This document shows positions 1 through 9,504 of a stretch of 64,000 nucleotides of DNA, one piece after another; positions within the stretch are counted from its first letter, which is position 1; every line of letters begins with the position of its first letter. The DNA lies in assembly GCF_001270745.1 (NCBI RefSeq), contig NZ_LFXL01000036.1, positions 37,348-101,347 of the forward strand. Reading direction: 5' to 3'. The notes below the pieces were generated by a model, which did not search any database, was not told the origin of the DNA, and saw only the letters and a list, made by a program, of their open reading frames with translations. The translations under genes were made by a program, and so were the position numbers. The stretch comes from Jiangella muralis (GTDB taxonomy: Bacteria > Actinomycetota > Actinomycetes > Jiangellales > Jiangellaceae).

Positions 1-1
1 G

Positions 2-970
2 TACCAGGCGGCGCGGCGGCTGCCGGCGCCGCTGAAGCTGGCCGTCACTGGCACGCCGGTCGAGAACAACCTGATGGAACTGTGGTCGCAGCTGTCCATC
101 GCAGCACCCGGCCTGTTCCCGCATCCGGGGCGGTTCGAGGAGTACTACGGCAAGCCGATCGAGCGGCAGGGCGACGCCGAGCGGCTGGCTCAGTTCCGCC
201 GTCGCATCAAACCGCTGGTGCTGCGCCGCACGAAGGAGCAGGTGGCCGCGGACCTCCCGGCCAAGCAGGAGCAGGTGCTCGAGGTCGACCTGCATCCGAA
301 GCACCGCAAGGTCTACGACAAGTACCTGCAGCGCGAGCGGCAGCGGGTCCTCGGCCTGCTCGACGACGTCGACAAGAACCGGTTCACGATCCTGCGTTCG
401 CTCACCCTGTTGCGGCAGCTCAGCCTGCACGCCGGCCTGGTCGACGACGCGCACGGCGGGCTGGCCAGCGCCAAGATCGACCTGCTGATCGAGCAGCTCG
501 GCGACGTCATCGACGGCGGGCACCGGGCGTTGGTGTTCAGCCAGTTCACCGGGTTCCTCGGCCTGGTGCGCGAGCGGCTCGAGGCGGCGGGCATCGAGTA
601 CTGCTACCTCGACGGGGCCACGCGGCGCCGCGAGCAGGTGATCAGCCGGTTCAAGGAAGGCACGGCACCGGTCTTCCTGATCAGCCTCAAGGCCGGCGGG
701 TTCGGGCTCAACCTCATCGAGGCCGACTACTGCTTCATCCTCGACCCCTGGTGGAACCCGGCCACCGAGGCGCAGGCCGTCGACCGCACCCACCGCATCG
801 GCCAGACCCGCAACGTCATGGTGTACCGGCTGATCGCCGCCGACACCATCGAGCAGAAGGTCATGGCGCTCAAGGACCGCAAGGCGAAGCTGGCCGCAAG
901 TGTGATGGACGACGGCAACGCGTTCGGCGACCGCCTCGGCGTCGACGACATCCGGCAGCTGCTGGAGTAG
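2..970 (+). CDS. SNF2-family helicase, C-terminal part (5' truncated by window edge)
   Basis: The open frame enters from the left edge, so this is only the end of the protein. The first visible residues carry SNF2 motif III (TGTPVENNLMEL). The whole C-terminal RecA-like lobe follows, with the motifs SQFTGF, LKAGGFGLNL and DPWWNPATEAQAVDRTHRIGQ. The protein would use ATP to translocate on or remodel protein-bound DNA or RNA polymerase. It is convergent with the Wadjet operon on the other strand. Whether it belongs functionally to that defence block or is a housekeeping actinobacterial helicase (these often carry an N-terminal SWIM zinc finger) cannot be decided without the missing N-terminus. 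Confidence 0.93.
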   Translation, partial: YQAARRLPAPLKLAVTGTPVENNLMELWSQLSIAAPGLFPHPGRFEEYYGKPIERQGDAERLAQFRRRIKPLVLRRTKEQVAADLPAKQEQVLEVDLHPKHRKVYDKYLQRERQRVLGLLDDVDKNRFTILRSLTLLRQLSLHAGLVDDAHGGLASAKIDLLIEQLGDVIDGGHRALVFSQFTGFLGLVRERLEAAGIEYCYLDGATRRREQVISRFKEGTAPVFLISLKAGGFGLNLIEADYCFILDPWWNPATEAQAVDRTHRIGQTRNVMVYRLIAADTIEQKVMALKDRKAKLAASVMDDGNAFGDRLGVDDIRQLLE

Positions 971-987
971 CGGCCACTCGACCCGCG

Positions 988-1005
988 CGTCACGTGAACG
1001 TGACG
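988..1005. repeat. 8-bp inverted repeat with 2-nt spacer
   Basis: CGTCACGT and ACGTGACG flank a GA dinucleotide just after the SNF2 stop codon. The spacer is too short for a good RNA hairpin, so it looks more like a dimeric protein-binding site. No regulator can be assigned. Confidence 0.4.
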
Positions 1006-1080
1006 GCCGATGTTGACGAACGCGGTGGTCAGTCGGGTAGAGCCCGGTTTCGTCGGCCGTGCCGGTGCAGGAGGTCAGGC

Positions 1081-1251
1081 GTGGCATTGGCAGGGTCGGC
1101 CGACCGTGGTGAGCTGCGCGCCGCGATCGCGGGTCTGCTCCACACCTGCGTCGAGCGGGAGCGGCACGCCGACGAGATGGAGCGAACGTCGCGGCGTCGA
1201 CGCAGATCACGGTGCAACGCATCGGCCGGTGGCGTCGTGCAGCCGCCGCTC
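1081..1251 (+). pseudogene. possible 5' remnant of an unknown gene
   Basis: The 280-base gap between the helicase stop and the jetD stop contains a GTG start at 1081, preceded by GGAGG. About 40 codons with normal GC3-rich usage follow, including the amphipathic stretch ELRAAIAGLLHTCVERERHA. The frame then turns into low-complexity arginine-rich shadow sequence antisense to jetD. It may be a gene whose 3' part was lost when the operon arrived, or chance. No family is recognised. Confidence 0.25.
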
Positions 1252-2523
1252 TCAGGTCGCGAGGTCTCGGAGCAGGTCGTCGAGGACGAGCTCTTCCTCG
1301 ATGCGCGCGCCGCGGCGCACCATGGACGTGCGCAGCGACGGATCCCACGGCGTCGACACCGGGATCCCGGTGAGCGGTGCCGACCCCATGGCTGTCTCGT
1401 AGTCGGCGGCGTCGTATCGCCACGGCGCAAAGCCGAACCGCTCGTACACCGCGATCGCAATGGCCACGCCGCCCCAGTCGAAGTCGCCGTGGTAGGCGAA
1501 CCCGGCCCCGTCCGACGTCAGCAAGTCGAGCAGCCGCCACACGGCTGCCGACGGCCGGCCGTTGACGCAGACGAGCGGTGGGCACGAGGCGCCGAGCTCC
1601 TCTGCTGCTGCCGCCACGACGACCGGATTCTCACACAGCCGCACGACCCGTCCGCTGGTCAGGATCGGACCGTCGTGGCGGCGCAACTGGCGCAGGGTCA
1701 GTACGCACGGTTCGCCGGCATCTTGCGTCGCAGCCAGCATCCGGCCAACGGGGCTCCGCACGTTGCCGGGAATGCCGAGGCATAGCACCGTGGACGAGAG
1801 TTCGTCGAGGTGGACGCCGACCGCTGCCCAGGCGGCGCGACGACCGGCGGGCGGCGAAGCGCCGGCAAGGGAACTGCCCGCAACTGAACTGCCCACGGAC
1901 CTACCGGCCAAGGCCCGAGCGGCCGACAAGGCCAGCGTCGCGACCGGTCTCCCCTCGTCGAGCGCGTGGGCGTCGCCGCATGCTTCGGCTGCGAGTCGTC
2001 CGAGAGGTACGCCCGTCGACGGCAGCCGCCGGACCACCCGCGCCACCGCGTCGAGGACGGGCCGAGCCGCCGCCGGGTCGGCGACCAGCCGCCGGACCAC
2101 GCCGGTCGTGTCGAGCCAGGATCGCCAGTCCGCCAGGTCGGGGCGGTCCGCCACCGCGGTGTCGAGCTCGCGGAAGGCCGAGTCCCAGGCGGCAGCGACG
2201 CTCGCGGCCTCCGCCGATCGGTCCCGGACGGGACCGGCCAGCTGCTCGACAGCGACGGCCAGGCCGTCCGGAGCGGCTCCGGATGCGCGCAACGTCCGAT
2301 CCAGCTCGTCCAGGGACACGTTGAGCGACGCACCGCTGTTCGGCCGCCGGCCCAGGAGCAGTTCGACGGCGCGGCGCTGCTCTGCCGAAGCGCTGACCAG
2401 CGTCACGGCCCCGCTCAGCGGTTTGCCCAGCTCCAGCCGGCGCCGCATCCGTTCGACCAGCCACGCTGTGTGCGGCCCGCCGAGCAGACGGCGTAGTCGA
2501 TCAGCCCCCGACAGTTGTTCCAC
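1252..2523 (-). CDS. jetD: Wadjet nuclease subunit JetD-like (DUF2399, Toprim)
   Basis: Last gene of the four-gene anti-plasmid operon. The predicted product has 423 residues and a C-terminal Toprim-type catalytic core: Glu298 in CENP and the acidic pair Asp347/Asp349 in HGDFDWGG, the usual DUF2399 (TIGR02679) signatures. In characterised Wadjet complexes JetD cleaves circular DNA after the SMC motor has extruded it. I chose the GTG at 2523, 14 bases after the jetC stop, with GAGG upstream. A much longer open frame reaches 3009 but is antisense-like shadow of jetC. The product is fairly short, so the N-terminal arm may be reduced. Confidence 0.88.
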   Translation of the reverse strand: MEQLSGADRLRRLLGGPHTAWLVERMRRRLELGKPLSGAVTLVSASAEQRRAVELLLGRRPNSGASLNVSLDELDRTLRASGAAPDGLAVAVEQLAGPVRDRSAEAASVAAAWDSAFRELDTAVADRPDLADWRSWLDTTGVVRRLVADPAAARPVLDAVARVVRRLPSTGVPLGRLAAEACGDAHALDEGRPVATLALSAARALAGRSVGSSVAGSSLAGASPPAGRRAAWAAVGVHLDELSSTVLCLGIPGNVRSPVGRMLAATQDAGEPCVLTLRQLRRHDGPILTSGRVVRLCENPVVVAAAAEELGASCPPLVCVNGRPSAAVWRLLDLLTSDGAGFAYHGDFDWGGVAIAIAVYERFGFAPWRYDAADYETAMGSAPLTGIPVSTPWDPSLRTSMVRRGARIEEELVLDDLLRDLAT

Positions 2524-2537
2524 GAGACCGAACCGCC

Positions 2538-5500
2538 TCAGTCCGCGCCGAACAGGTCCGCCTGCCCGGTGTCGCCGGATCGCGGCGACGGCTCGGCCGG
2601 CGGCAGGGACGGAACCAGACGATCCACTCGGCGCCGCTCGCGCCCGTCCCATCGCCAGGACGTGACGAGCACGGCGTCGATGCCGTCGCGGCGCGCCAGG
2701 TGGCTGATGGCCAGACCGGGCACCTCGGGGTAGCAGCCCCATTCGCGTTCGCTGGTCATCACGACGTCCATGTCGAACGTGGCGAGCAGCCCGAGGCATT
2801 TGGCGCGGGAGTCGTCGTCGACGCCGGCGAAGGCTTCGTCGAGTGCCACCAGGCGCGGTGCGTGCGGGTTGGCCGCGGATTTGTAGTGCGCGGACGCGGC
2901 GGCGAACAGGGGCACCGACGCCGCCAGCGCGCGCTCTCCGCCCGACGCCGGCCCGGTGGCCGGCCGCCATTGGCCGTCCTGATACCGCTGGATGGTGAAC
3001 TCGTGCCACGTGCGGTAGTCCAGCGCTGTCGTGAGCTGGTCGTACCAGCCGACCGCGGGGTTCTCGGCGTGTTCGCGGGCGATCTGCCGCTGGAGGAACT
3101 CGCCGACGGCGGCGCGGTCGGCCTCGGCCCAGGCGTCGACGGTCTGCCGGAGCTTGGCGCGGACGCGGTCCAATCCCTCTGGTGCGTCGCGCGCCGTCCG
3201 CCAGAGCAGCCGCAGCCGCATCCCGGTGGAGGTCGGCCGCGCGGCGAGCTCGTCGTTCATCGTCCGGACTTCGTCCTCAGCAGCGGCGATGAGTTCATGC
3301 AGGGTGCCGGCGACCTCATTGAGCAGGTGGTTCTCCAGGATCTCCCGCTCGCGTGCGGACAGTAGCTGGGAGCGGTCGCCGATCTCGGTCTGCAGTGCCG
3401 TGGTGAGCTCGGGAATCTCCCGGGGCCGGCCCTGGAAGACGACGTCGACCACCATGACGCCGGCGCGCAACGTGTGCCCGACGGAATGACCATGCCGAGC
3501 CATGGCGTCGGACAGCAGCTTCTCCTCGTCGGATACACGCTTCTGCACGCGATCCCAGAGGCCGTCGGCGTCGTCGGTCTGCTCGAGTGCCGCGTTGACG
3601 GTCCGAGCCACGTGCACGGCAGGGGTCGCCGCCCATGGCTCGTCGACGTCGGGCACGTCCAGCTCGGGCAGTGCGACGCGGAGCAGGCCGGTCGTGACGA
3701 AGTGCTGGAACTCCTCGACCGCGGCATCGCGGGTGTTCTCGGCCTCGGCGATCTCCTCGGTCAGCTTCTCCCTGGCGCCTTCAGCTCGTCCGCGGTTGTC
3801 CCGAGCTTCGTTGGCGGCGTGACGGGTGACCCGCTCCTTCTCGTCGCGTCGGCGTAGCTCCTCGGCCACGGTGTGGAACTTTCGTCGCAACTCCTCGACC
3901 GCGTCGCCGACCGTTTCATGGAGGACTCGGAAGGTCTCCGCCGCTGCTGAGGCGCGTTCGCTGGCTTCGGCGGCGGTGACCGTGGCCTCCTCGTGTCGTT
4001 CGGCGGTGTGCTCCAGTTCCTCTGCCGCAGCTCGTGCCGCCTCGCGTGCCTCGAGCAGGGCCTCGGCCGCCGGCCACAGCCCGGCGAGCGCGACGCGGTA
4101 CTCGCCGAGGCCGGTTCTGACCGCCGCCAGCTCGTCGGCGGCGACCGGCAGGCCAACGTCCGCGGCGAACTCCGACGCCCGGTCTCGGACGAGGGCGAGC
4201 TCTGCCTCGCGTTCGGTGGCCACCCGCTTCGCCGCCTCGTGGGCCTTCTGGTGGTCGCGCTGACGCTCATGCTCGCCGGCCAGCTTGAGGTGTGCCTCGC
4301 GCAGCAGCTGATCGTCGGGGCGAGCGCGATGTTCTTCATCGAGGCGTTGACGGCGGGCAATGAGCTCCTCGAGTGCGGCGTCCAACTCCGTCAGCCGGGA
4401 CTCGAGCGTGACCAGCTCAGCGCGCAGGCGCGCCAGCCGGGCGCGTCGTGCCTGCTCGCGGGCGCCCTCGCCGATGAACACTGCGTCGGGCTTGTGCCAG
4501 GACCCGGCGAGCACGCCGTTGGCCCAGCGCCCGTCGACGGCGACCCAGGTGGTGCGCCCGTTGTCGGCGCCCAGCCCTATCTGGCCGATGACCGCATCGA
4601 CCAGATCGTCCGCAAGCGTCGCGGCCTGCTGGTCAGCACGGTCGATGGCGGGACGCAGCACGGCCCGGCAGGTCGCACGCCCCGCGCCGGCCGCCGTCGC
4701 GGAACCGTCGGCGGCGGTGACCAGGACGGTGTCGTCCGCGTCCCGCAGCGTTCCGTCCGGGGACAGCCAGGCGTCGAGGATCCCGGCCGCCTCCAGCGCA
4801 GCCTCCAGACCGGCCCGGTGCTCGTCCGGGACACTGCCGGCGAAGTCGACGGTCTTCCAGAACGGCGCGCCGGGCCGGTCTTCCCGCGCTTCGGGAGCGC
4901 GGGTGTACGACGTCGGCGGGGCGTCGTGGCCGCCGGCTTCGAGCCGTTCGATCTCGTCGGTGGTCTCACGGAAGGCGGTCCGGAGGTCCTGGCGTTCGGA
5001 CTCCAGCCCGGCTTCCCGGCGCCCGAGCTCAGTGGTCGCTGCCCGCATTGCGCCGTCGACCGCATCGGCCGCGGGGTTGCCGCCGTCGATGTTGACGGCC
5101 CACGCCTCGAGCAGCGACAGCACCGCATCGGTGCCGGCCACGTGGAGCTCGGTCACGCTGTTCAGGTAGTCCCGGTACCGCCGGGACAGGTTGCTGGTCT
5201 CGTCGTCGATGGCCTGTTCGGCGCCGGCGATGCGGTCAGCGTCGGCCTGCAGTTCGGCGGTCAGCCGGTCGACCTCGCGCTGGGCCTGCCCGAGCCGTTC
5301 CGCCTCTGCCATCACGACCGCCAGCAGCCGTTCGAGTTCTTCGACGGCACGCGTGTGCCGGTCGGCCAGGGCGGCGGTCTGGCGGCGGGCCGCCGTGAGA
5401 TCGAGCTCCCATCGTGCGGCCACGTCCCGGTGCTCGGTCGCGCACAGTCCACGCGCAGCGGCCTCCGCGGCTGCCGCGTCGGCCAATCCGAACGTCGAGC

Positions 5501-6692
5501 CTGCTTGTCGCTCCCGGCCGGCTGCCCGCTCGGTGGCCGACCGGCGGCGCCCGAGATCGTCGCTGAGCCGGTCACGGTCGGCTTCCAGCGTCGTGGCGTA
5601 CGTCTCCAACCGTCCGGCGTCGGCCTCCAGATGCTGGAGCCGCTCGGCGTCGCGCATCTCCGGACTCTGCTGGAGAGCGTCGCGTCGGGCTTCCATCCGA
5701 CTCTTCGTGTCGGCGAGCTCGGTCAGCAGGGCTTCCACGGCGTCCAGGTCGCTCTGCGCCTCGGCGTAGCGTCGCTCGGCCTCCGCGAGGTCGCGGCCCA
5801 GCCATTCGTAACGGCTGTGCGTCTCGCGCGGCCCGCGAGCCATGCGCTTGGCCGCCAGCTCCGCGTAACGCCGATAGTGCCGCAGGAACTCGGTGGCGGC
5901 CTGCTCGGCCTCGCGCAACCCGTCGATGGCATGCCGTTCTTCGTCGAGCCCGCGGAACGCCTCGGCGACCGTGCGGATCAGGGCCGGGCTGACCGGCTGG
6001 AGCGCCTCGGTGAGCGCCGCGGACAACCGCTTCTCATCAGGCTTCTTGGACAGCTGCGGCTGACGGAGCTGGATCAGCAGGTTGACCAGCGCCTCGTACC
6101 GCCGCTCGCCCAGGCCGAAAAGCGCCTCATCGACCGCGCGGCGATAGTCGGAGGCACGGTCGTAGACCAGGCCGTGTCCCTCGACCGCGTCGCGGAGCCG
6201 CTCGCGGGTGACGGGCACCCGGCCGGCGCCGACCAGCGCCAGATCCGCACCGACGCGTTGTGGGGTGACGAAGTACCAGTGCCGGGCGATGCCGCGGTCC
6301 TTGACGGCCTTGAGGCCGCAGCCGATGGTCAGGAACTCGGGTGCGCCGTCGGCGCCTACCCGGCCGAACTCCATCCAGGTGTATCCAGTGCGTTCCGGAT
6401 GTGGATGTTTCCCGCCGAGCAGCAGGTTCCATTCCATCCGCTTCTGGCGGTCTCCGTCGGGTTCCACGCGGTGCGGTGACAGCTCTCCGTCCAGCAGGAA
6501 CGGCAGGATCAGCGCCAGCACCTTCGACTTGCCGGTGCCGTTGTTGCCGCGCAGAAGCAAGCGGCCGTCGTGGAAGTGGAACTCCTCGACGTCGTAGTAG
6601 AAGACGTCCACCAGGCCGGCCCGCAGCGGCTTCCACCGCTGGGACGTCGGGACAGGGAGCATCGTCGGCGGCGCCGTGGCCACGGTCATCAT
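2538..6692 (-). CDS. jetC: Wadjet SMC-like ATPase JetC (TIGR02680 type)
   Basis: A 1384-residue SMC/SbcC-like protein. The Walker A motif GNNGTGKS lies at residues 49-56. Two long Glu/Arg/Ala-rich coiled-coil stretches separated by a globular insert follow (roughly 290-480 and 730-1020). The ABC signature SGGE is at 1250-1253 and Walker B LVALDE at 1281-1286. In Wadjet systems this is the ATP-driven DNA loop extruder that measures plasmid circles and hands them to JetD. The start ATG overlaps the jetB stop by 4 bases, and jetD follows after 14 bases, so all four subunits should be co-translated. Length and domain order match the DUF2397/2398/2399-linked SMC family. Confidence 0.93.
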   Translation of the reverse strand: MMTVATAPPTMLPVPTSQRWKPLRAGLVDVFYYDVEEFHFHDGRLLLRGNNGTGKSKVLALILPFLLDGELSPHRVEPDGDRQKRMEWNLLLGGKHPHPERTGYTWMEFGRVGADGAPEFLTIGCGLKAVKDRGIARHWYFVTPQRVGADLALVGAGRVPVTRERLRDAVEGHGLVYDRASDYRRAVDEALFGLGERRYEALVNLLIQLRQPQLSKKPDEKRLSAALTEALQPVSPALIRTVAEAFRGLDEERHAIDGLREAEQAATEFLRHYRRYAELAAKRMARGPRETHSRYEWLGRDLAEAERRYAEAQSDLDAVEALLTELADTKSRMEARRDALQQSPEMRDAERLQHLEADAGRLETYATTLEADRDRLSDDLGRRRSATERAAGRERQAGSTFGLADAAAAEAAARGLCATEHRDVAARWELDLTAARRQTAALADRHTRAVEELERLLAVVMAEAERLGQAQREVDRLTAELQADADRIAGAEQAIDDETSNLSRRYRDYLNSVTELHVAGTDAVLSLLEAWAVNIDGGNPAADAVDGAMRAATTELGRREAGLESERQDLRTAFRETTDEIERLEAGGHDAPPTSYTRAPEAREDRPGAPFWKTVDFAGSVPDEHRAGLEAALEAAGILDAWLSPDGTLRDADDTVLVTAADGSATAAGAGRATCRAVLRPAIDRADQQAATLADDLVDAVIGQIGLGADNGRTTWVAVDGRWANGVLAGSWHKPDAVFIGEGAREQARRARLARLRAELVTLESRLTELDAALEELIARRQRLDEEHRARPDDQLLREAHLKLAGEHERQRDHQKAHEAAKRVATEREAELALVRDRASEFAADVGLPVAADELAAVRTGLGEYRVALAGLWPAAEALLEAREAARAAAEELEHTAERHEEATVTAAEASERASAAAETFRVLHETVGDAVEELRRKFHTVAEELRRRDEKERVTRHAANEARDNRGRAEGAREKLTEEIAEAENTRDAAVEEFQHFVTTGLLRVALPELDVPDVDEPWAATPAVHVARTVNAALEQTDDADGLWDRVQKRVSDEEKLLSDAMARHGHSVGHTLRAGVMVVDVVFQGRPREIPELTTALQTEIGDRSQLLSAREREILENHLLNEVAGTLHELIAAAEDEVRTMNDELAARPTSTGMRLRLLWRTARDAPEGLDRVRAKLRQTVDAWAEADRAAVGEFLQRQIAREHAENPAVGWYDQLTTALDYRTWHEFTIQRYQDGQWRPATGPASGGERALAASVPLFAAASAHYKSAANPHAPRLVALDEAFAGVDDDSRAKCLGLLATFDMDVVMTSEREWGCYPEVPGLAISHLARRDGIDAVLVTSWRWDGRERRRVDRLVPSLPPAEPSPRSGDTGQADLFGAD

Positions 6693-7864
6693 GTCTCCAG
6701 CGCTTCAGCGGAGCGGATGGTGGGCTCGTCGATGGCGAACCTGCCGATGGCGGGCAGGCTGCGAACGGTGCGGGTGCCGGCCTCGACCAGCCGCAGCGCG
6801 GTCAGCCTCTCCAGCGCGACGGCGAGCAGTTGTCGCTCTGCGCCCGGCTCCGTCACACCCTTGCGCCAGTACGCCGTGTGCTGCCGGGCCATCCGGCGGA
6901 TGAACTCGTGCAATTCGTCGACGGTGGCTTCCTGCCGGCGGGCGAGATGCTCGGCGACGAGCAGGGTGACGTGTCCGTCGGTGCGCTGCTCGGGCATACG
7001 GACGTCGGTCAGCTGGTCGTCGGGATCGACCATGGCGATGCCCTCGGCGCGGATCTCCGGCCAGAGTCCGGTGGCCTCGTGGATCCGCCGGGTGACGGCG
7101 GACCGCTGGGACGTCAGGTACGCCAGCTCGGCGGGGTCGAGGTCGTCGTAGTAGACGACCGGGTCGAGCAGCAGCCGGCGGGTCAGCCGCCGGCGGAGCG
7201 CCTGGTTGCGGAGGTCGTCGGTGTCGGGTACCGGCTCGGCGGTCAGCCCGGTCAGCCGTTGCTCGAACGCCGCAGCGGTGACGGTGGACGGCCCGCGGCT
7301 GCCGGTGAGGAGCGCGGCCAGCACCTGCCGCTGGATGTCGTACAGCACGTCACCGGTGACCGACAGGTAAGCGTCCTCGTCACCGGCCACCTTGGTGAGC
7401 ACGCCCCAGTCGAGCAGCATGCGTACGACCGCGACCAGATCGGACCGCTCAGCCCGGTTGTCCATGGTGAACTCGATGCCAGTGGCGGCCAGTTCCGGTT
7501 CCGCTGCCAGGTCGAGCAACTGATCGGCCAGCGTGCCGAGCGTGGTCTGGGCGTCGGAACGCTCGAGGACGGCCAGCGCCAGGCACACCAGCACGTAGCG
7601 TCGGCGCCCGTAGGGTTCACCAGCCCGGCCGCGGGCCGGACGGGTGGAATCGGTCGTCGTCGGTGTGGTCACGAACAACCGAGCGGTCTCAGGATCGGCC
7701 TGGAGCCGCCAACCGGTCTCGCGGGCCAGCCACTCGCGTAGGTACGGCAGGTGACGTCGGACGGTGACCAAGGCGTCCGCGTCGTGCTCAGCCGTCAGCA
7801 GCGGCTTGACGAGCAGGGCGCGCAGCGCGGCGCGCCGCTGGGCCGTCTCTTCGTCGAGGATCAT
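6689..7864 (-). CDS. jetB: Wadjet subunit JetB-like (DUF2398, TIGR02678)
   Basis: A 391-residue soluble protein of the TIGR02678/DUF2398 family, the second gene in this four-gene arrangement. By analogy with other SMC complexes it should be the kite/MukE-like winged-helix partner that binds the kleisin JetA. Typical pieces include a region on lost or gained winged-helix folds such as LLDWGVLTKV and VTGDVLYDIQRQVLAALL, and a conserved YYDDLDPAELAYLTSQR stretch. It overlaps jetA and jetC by 4 bases each (ATGA), indicating translational coupling. Confidence 0.88.
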   Translation of the reverse strand: MILDEETAQRRAALRALLVKPLLTAEHDADALVTVRRHLPYLREWLARETGWRLQADPETARLFVTTPTTTDSTRPARGRAGEPYGRRRYVLVCLALAVLERSDAQTTLGTLADQLLDLAAEPELAATGIEFTMDNRAERSDLVAVVRMLLDWGVLTKVAGDEDAYLSVTGDVLYDIQRQVLAALLTGSRGPSTVTAAAFEQRLTGLTAEPVPDTDDLRNQALRRRLTRRLLLDPVVYYDDLDPAELAYLTSQRSAVTRRIHEATGLWPEIRAEGIAMVDPDDQLTDVRMPEQRTDGHVTLLVAEHLARRQEATVDELHEFIRRMARQHTAYWRKGVTEPGAERQLLAVALERLTALRLVEAGTRTVRSLPAIGRFAIDEPTIRSAEALET

Positions 7865-9447
7865 GTCGCACCCGCCAGGTCGGTGATCTCGATGAGATGC
7901 TCCGGGCCACGCAGGATGCCGTCCTGGGTCTGGATGATCACGGCGGTGTCACCGTCGGTGTCGTCCTGGAGCAGCGACAGCCGCACCTCCATCGAACCGT
8001 CGGACGTGGTCGTCTTGACCTCGGTCTCACCGGGGAGCCGGGCCGCGAGCGCGTCGCCGAGCAGTCCGAGGAAGAGCCGGAACGCCCGCGTGTCGAGTTC
8101 GCCCAGCTGCGACAGCCGGATCGGACCGTTGGTGGCGAGTCGGCGCCGGGCGGCGGCGAGCTCGGCCGCTTCCTGCTCGGCGTGTCTTCGGAGCAGCTCA
8201 CGCGCGGCCGAGCGATCCTCGACCCGATGGGGCCGGCCGCGCCGCTCGTACGAGCCGGTCCTGCGCAGCTGTGGTGAGATGCGGATCGGTGGCGCTTGTG
8301 ACCATGGCGTGGATGCCGGCGGCTCCGCTTCCTCCCATTCGGCCAGCGTGGTCGCGGTGACACTGAGGTGTCGGGCCGGCGAGAGGCCGAACGCCGCGCG
8401 CCACAGCCGGTGCATGGCTGCGTCGTCGGGTGCTTCGGCGAACCAGCGCGCCAGCGTGCGGAAGTCGGCGGAACGGTCGGAGCGGCCCGTGCGGCGCTCG
8501 TTGAGCAGGCCGACGGTGTCGATGAGCTGCTTGATCGCCGTGACGGCGGCCTGCCGCAGCAGCCGCGCCTGTGACGGGTGGCCGGTGTCGGCGGAGACGA
8601 ACCAGTCGCGCAGCCCGCGCCAGCGGTTGTGCCACGCGCCGAGCGTGACGACCTCGGCGTCGGTGTAGGCGTCGGTGCCGTCCGGGCCGTCGGGAACGGA
8701 GTCGAGTGCTTCTCGCCGAGCCGCCAGCCGCAACAGCCGGTCGTGGTCGTGGGACTCCAGGTCGGCGAGGAGCGTCGCGATACGGGCGCCGGAATTGGCG
8801 AGGTCCGCGATGAAACGGTTGATGTAGTCGATCAGCCGTTCCTTGTAGGCGAGAAAGCCCTCGACGTCGCCGTCGGAGAAGTCGATGGCCCGCCGCAATG
8901 ACGCCATGAACGCCTGTGCGTTGTCGGCGAGCGACGCGAAACGCTCGGCCAGCGACAACAACAGACGGTGTGTCTTGGCGGGATCGGGCTCGGGCTGTTC
9001 CGCGAGCACCAGCAACGCCGCGAGCTGCTCGGCGATGTCCTCCAGCGCCACCGATTGCAAGGAACCTCGACGGCCGATGGCCTGCTCGTAGAACGCGATG
9101 GCCTCCTCCGCGGCGTGCCCGGCCGTGGTGAGCTGGTACAGGAACCGCTTGCGGTGGAAGTCCTCGGGTGAGGTGGCACGGCTGGTGTCAGGATCGGCTC
9201 GAAGATTGCCCCACCTGACCAGCTTGTCGAGTGCCTCGGTGAGCTGTTCGTCGCCGTCGCGGTGGAGTTCGGCGGCCACGTCCTCGGGACGCAGATGGAC
9301 GATGAATCTGGCCTTGGCCTGGGCGAACGTCCGCATCACGTCGCGATACAGGGTCGCGTTCGGTGTTCCGAGGTAGCTGAAGGGCTGGATGGCCGACGTC
9401 ACTGGACCGGCGTGGTGGCCGTCCTCGTGGTCAAGCTCCTCCAGCAT
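7861..9447 (-). CDS. jetA: Wadjet subunit JetA-like (DUF2397, TIGR02677)
   Basis: First gene of the operon: 528 residues of the TIGR02677/DUF2397 family, expected to act as the kleisin-like clamp of the SMC complex. The N-terminus has the family look (IQPFSYLGTPNATLYRDVMR), followed by helical regions and a DxDTSRATSPEDFHRKRFLYQLT segment that resembles winged-helix modules. A TACCGT -10-like box ends 7 nt before the ATG, so the operon mRNA is probably leaderless. The subtype number within Wadjet (II or III) is not certain from memory; the DUF2397/2398/SMC/DUF2399 composition is what the sequence shows. Confidence 0.88.
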   Translation of the reverse strand: MLEELDHEDGHHAGPVTSAIQPFSYLGTPNATLYRDVMRTFAQAKARFIVHLRPEDVAAELHRDGDEQLTEALDKLVRWGNLRADPDTSRATSPEDFHRKRFLYQLTTAGHAAEEAIAFYEQAIGRRGSLQSVALEDIAEQLAALLVLAEQPEPDPAKTHRLLLSLAERFASLADNAQAFMASLRRAIDFSDGDVEGFLAYKERLIDYINRFIADLANSGARIATLLADLESHDHDRLLRLAARREALDSVPDGPDGTDAYTDAEVVTLGAWHNRWRGLRDWFVSADTGHPSQARLLRQAAVTAIKQLIDTVGLLNERRTGRSDRSADFRTLARWFAEAPDDAAMHRLWRAAFGLSPARHLSVTATTLAEWEEAEPPASTPWSQAPPIRISPQLRRTGSYERRGRPHRVEDRSAARELLRRHAEQEAAELAAARRRLATNGPIRLSQLGELDTRAFRLFLGLLGDALAARLPGETEVKTTTSDGSMEVRLSLLQDDTDGDTAVIIQTQDGILRGPEHLIEITDLAGAT

Positions 9448-9504
9448 GCGCTCTACGGTAGCGGGCCGGTATGACTGTCCCGGCGGCGCGAGCCGGGGAG
9501 CTCC

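Noticed and set aside
82..1785. Long arginine/proline-rich open frames throughout, e.g. opposite jetC, cydAB, the glycosidase and kynU
   Set aside because: They are antisense or out-of-frame shadows of GC3-biased real genes, with low-complexity composition and no domain signatures.
2524..3009. Upstream extension of jetD to 3009
   Set aside because: It lies over the jetC C-terminus, is arginine-rich and lacks family features; the GTG at 2523 fits the operon spacing.
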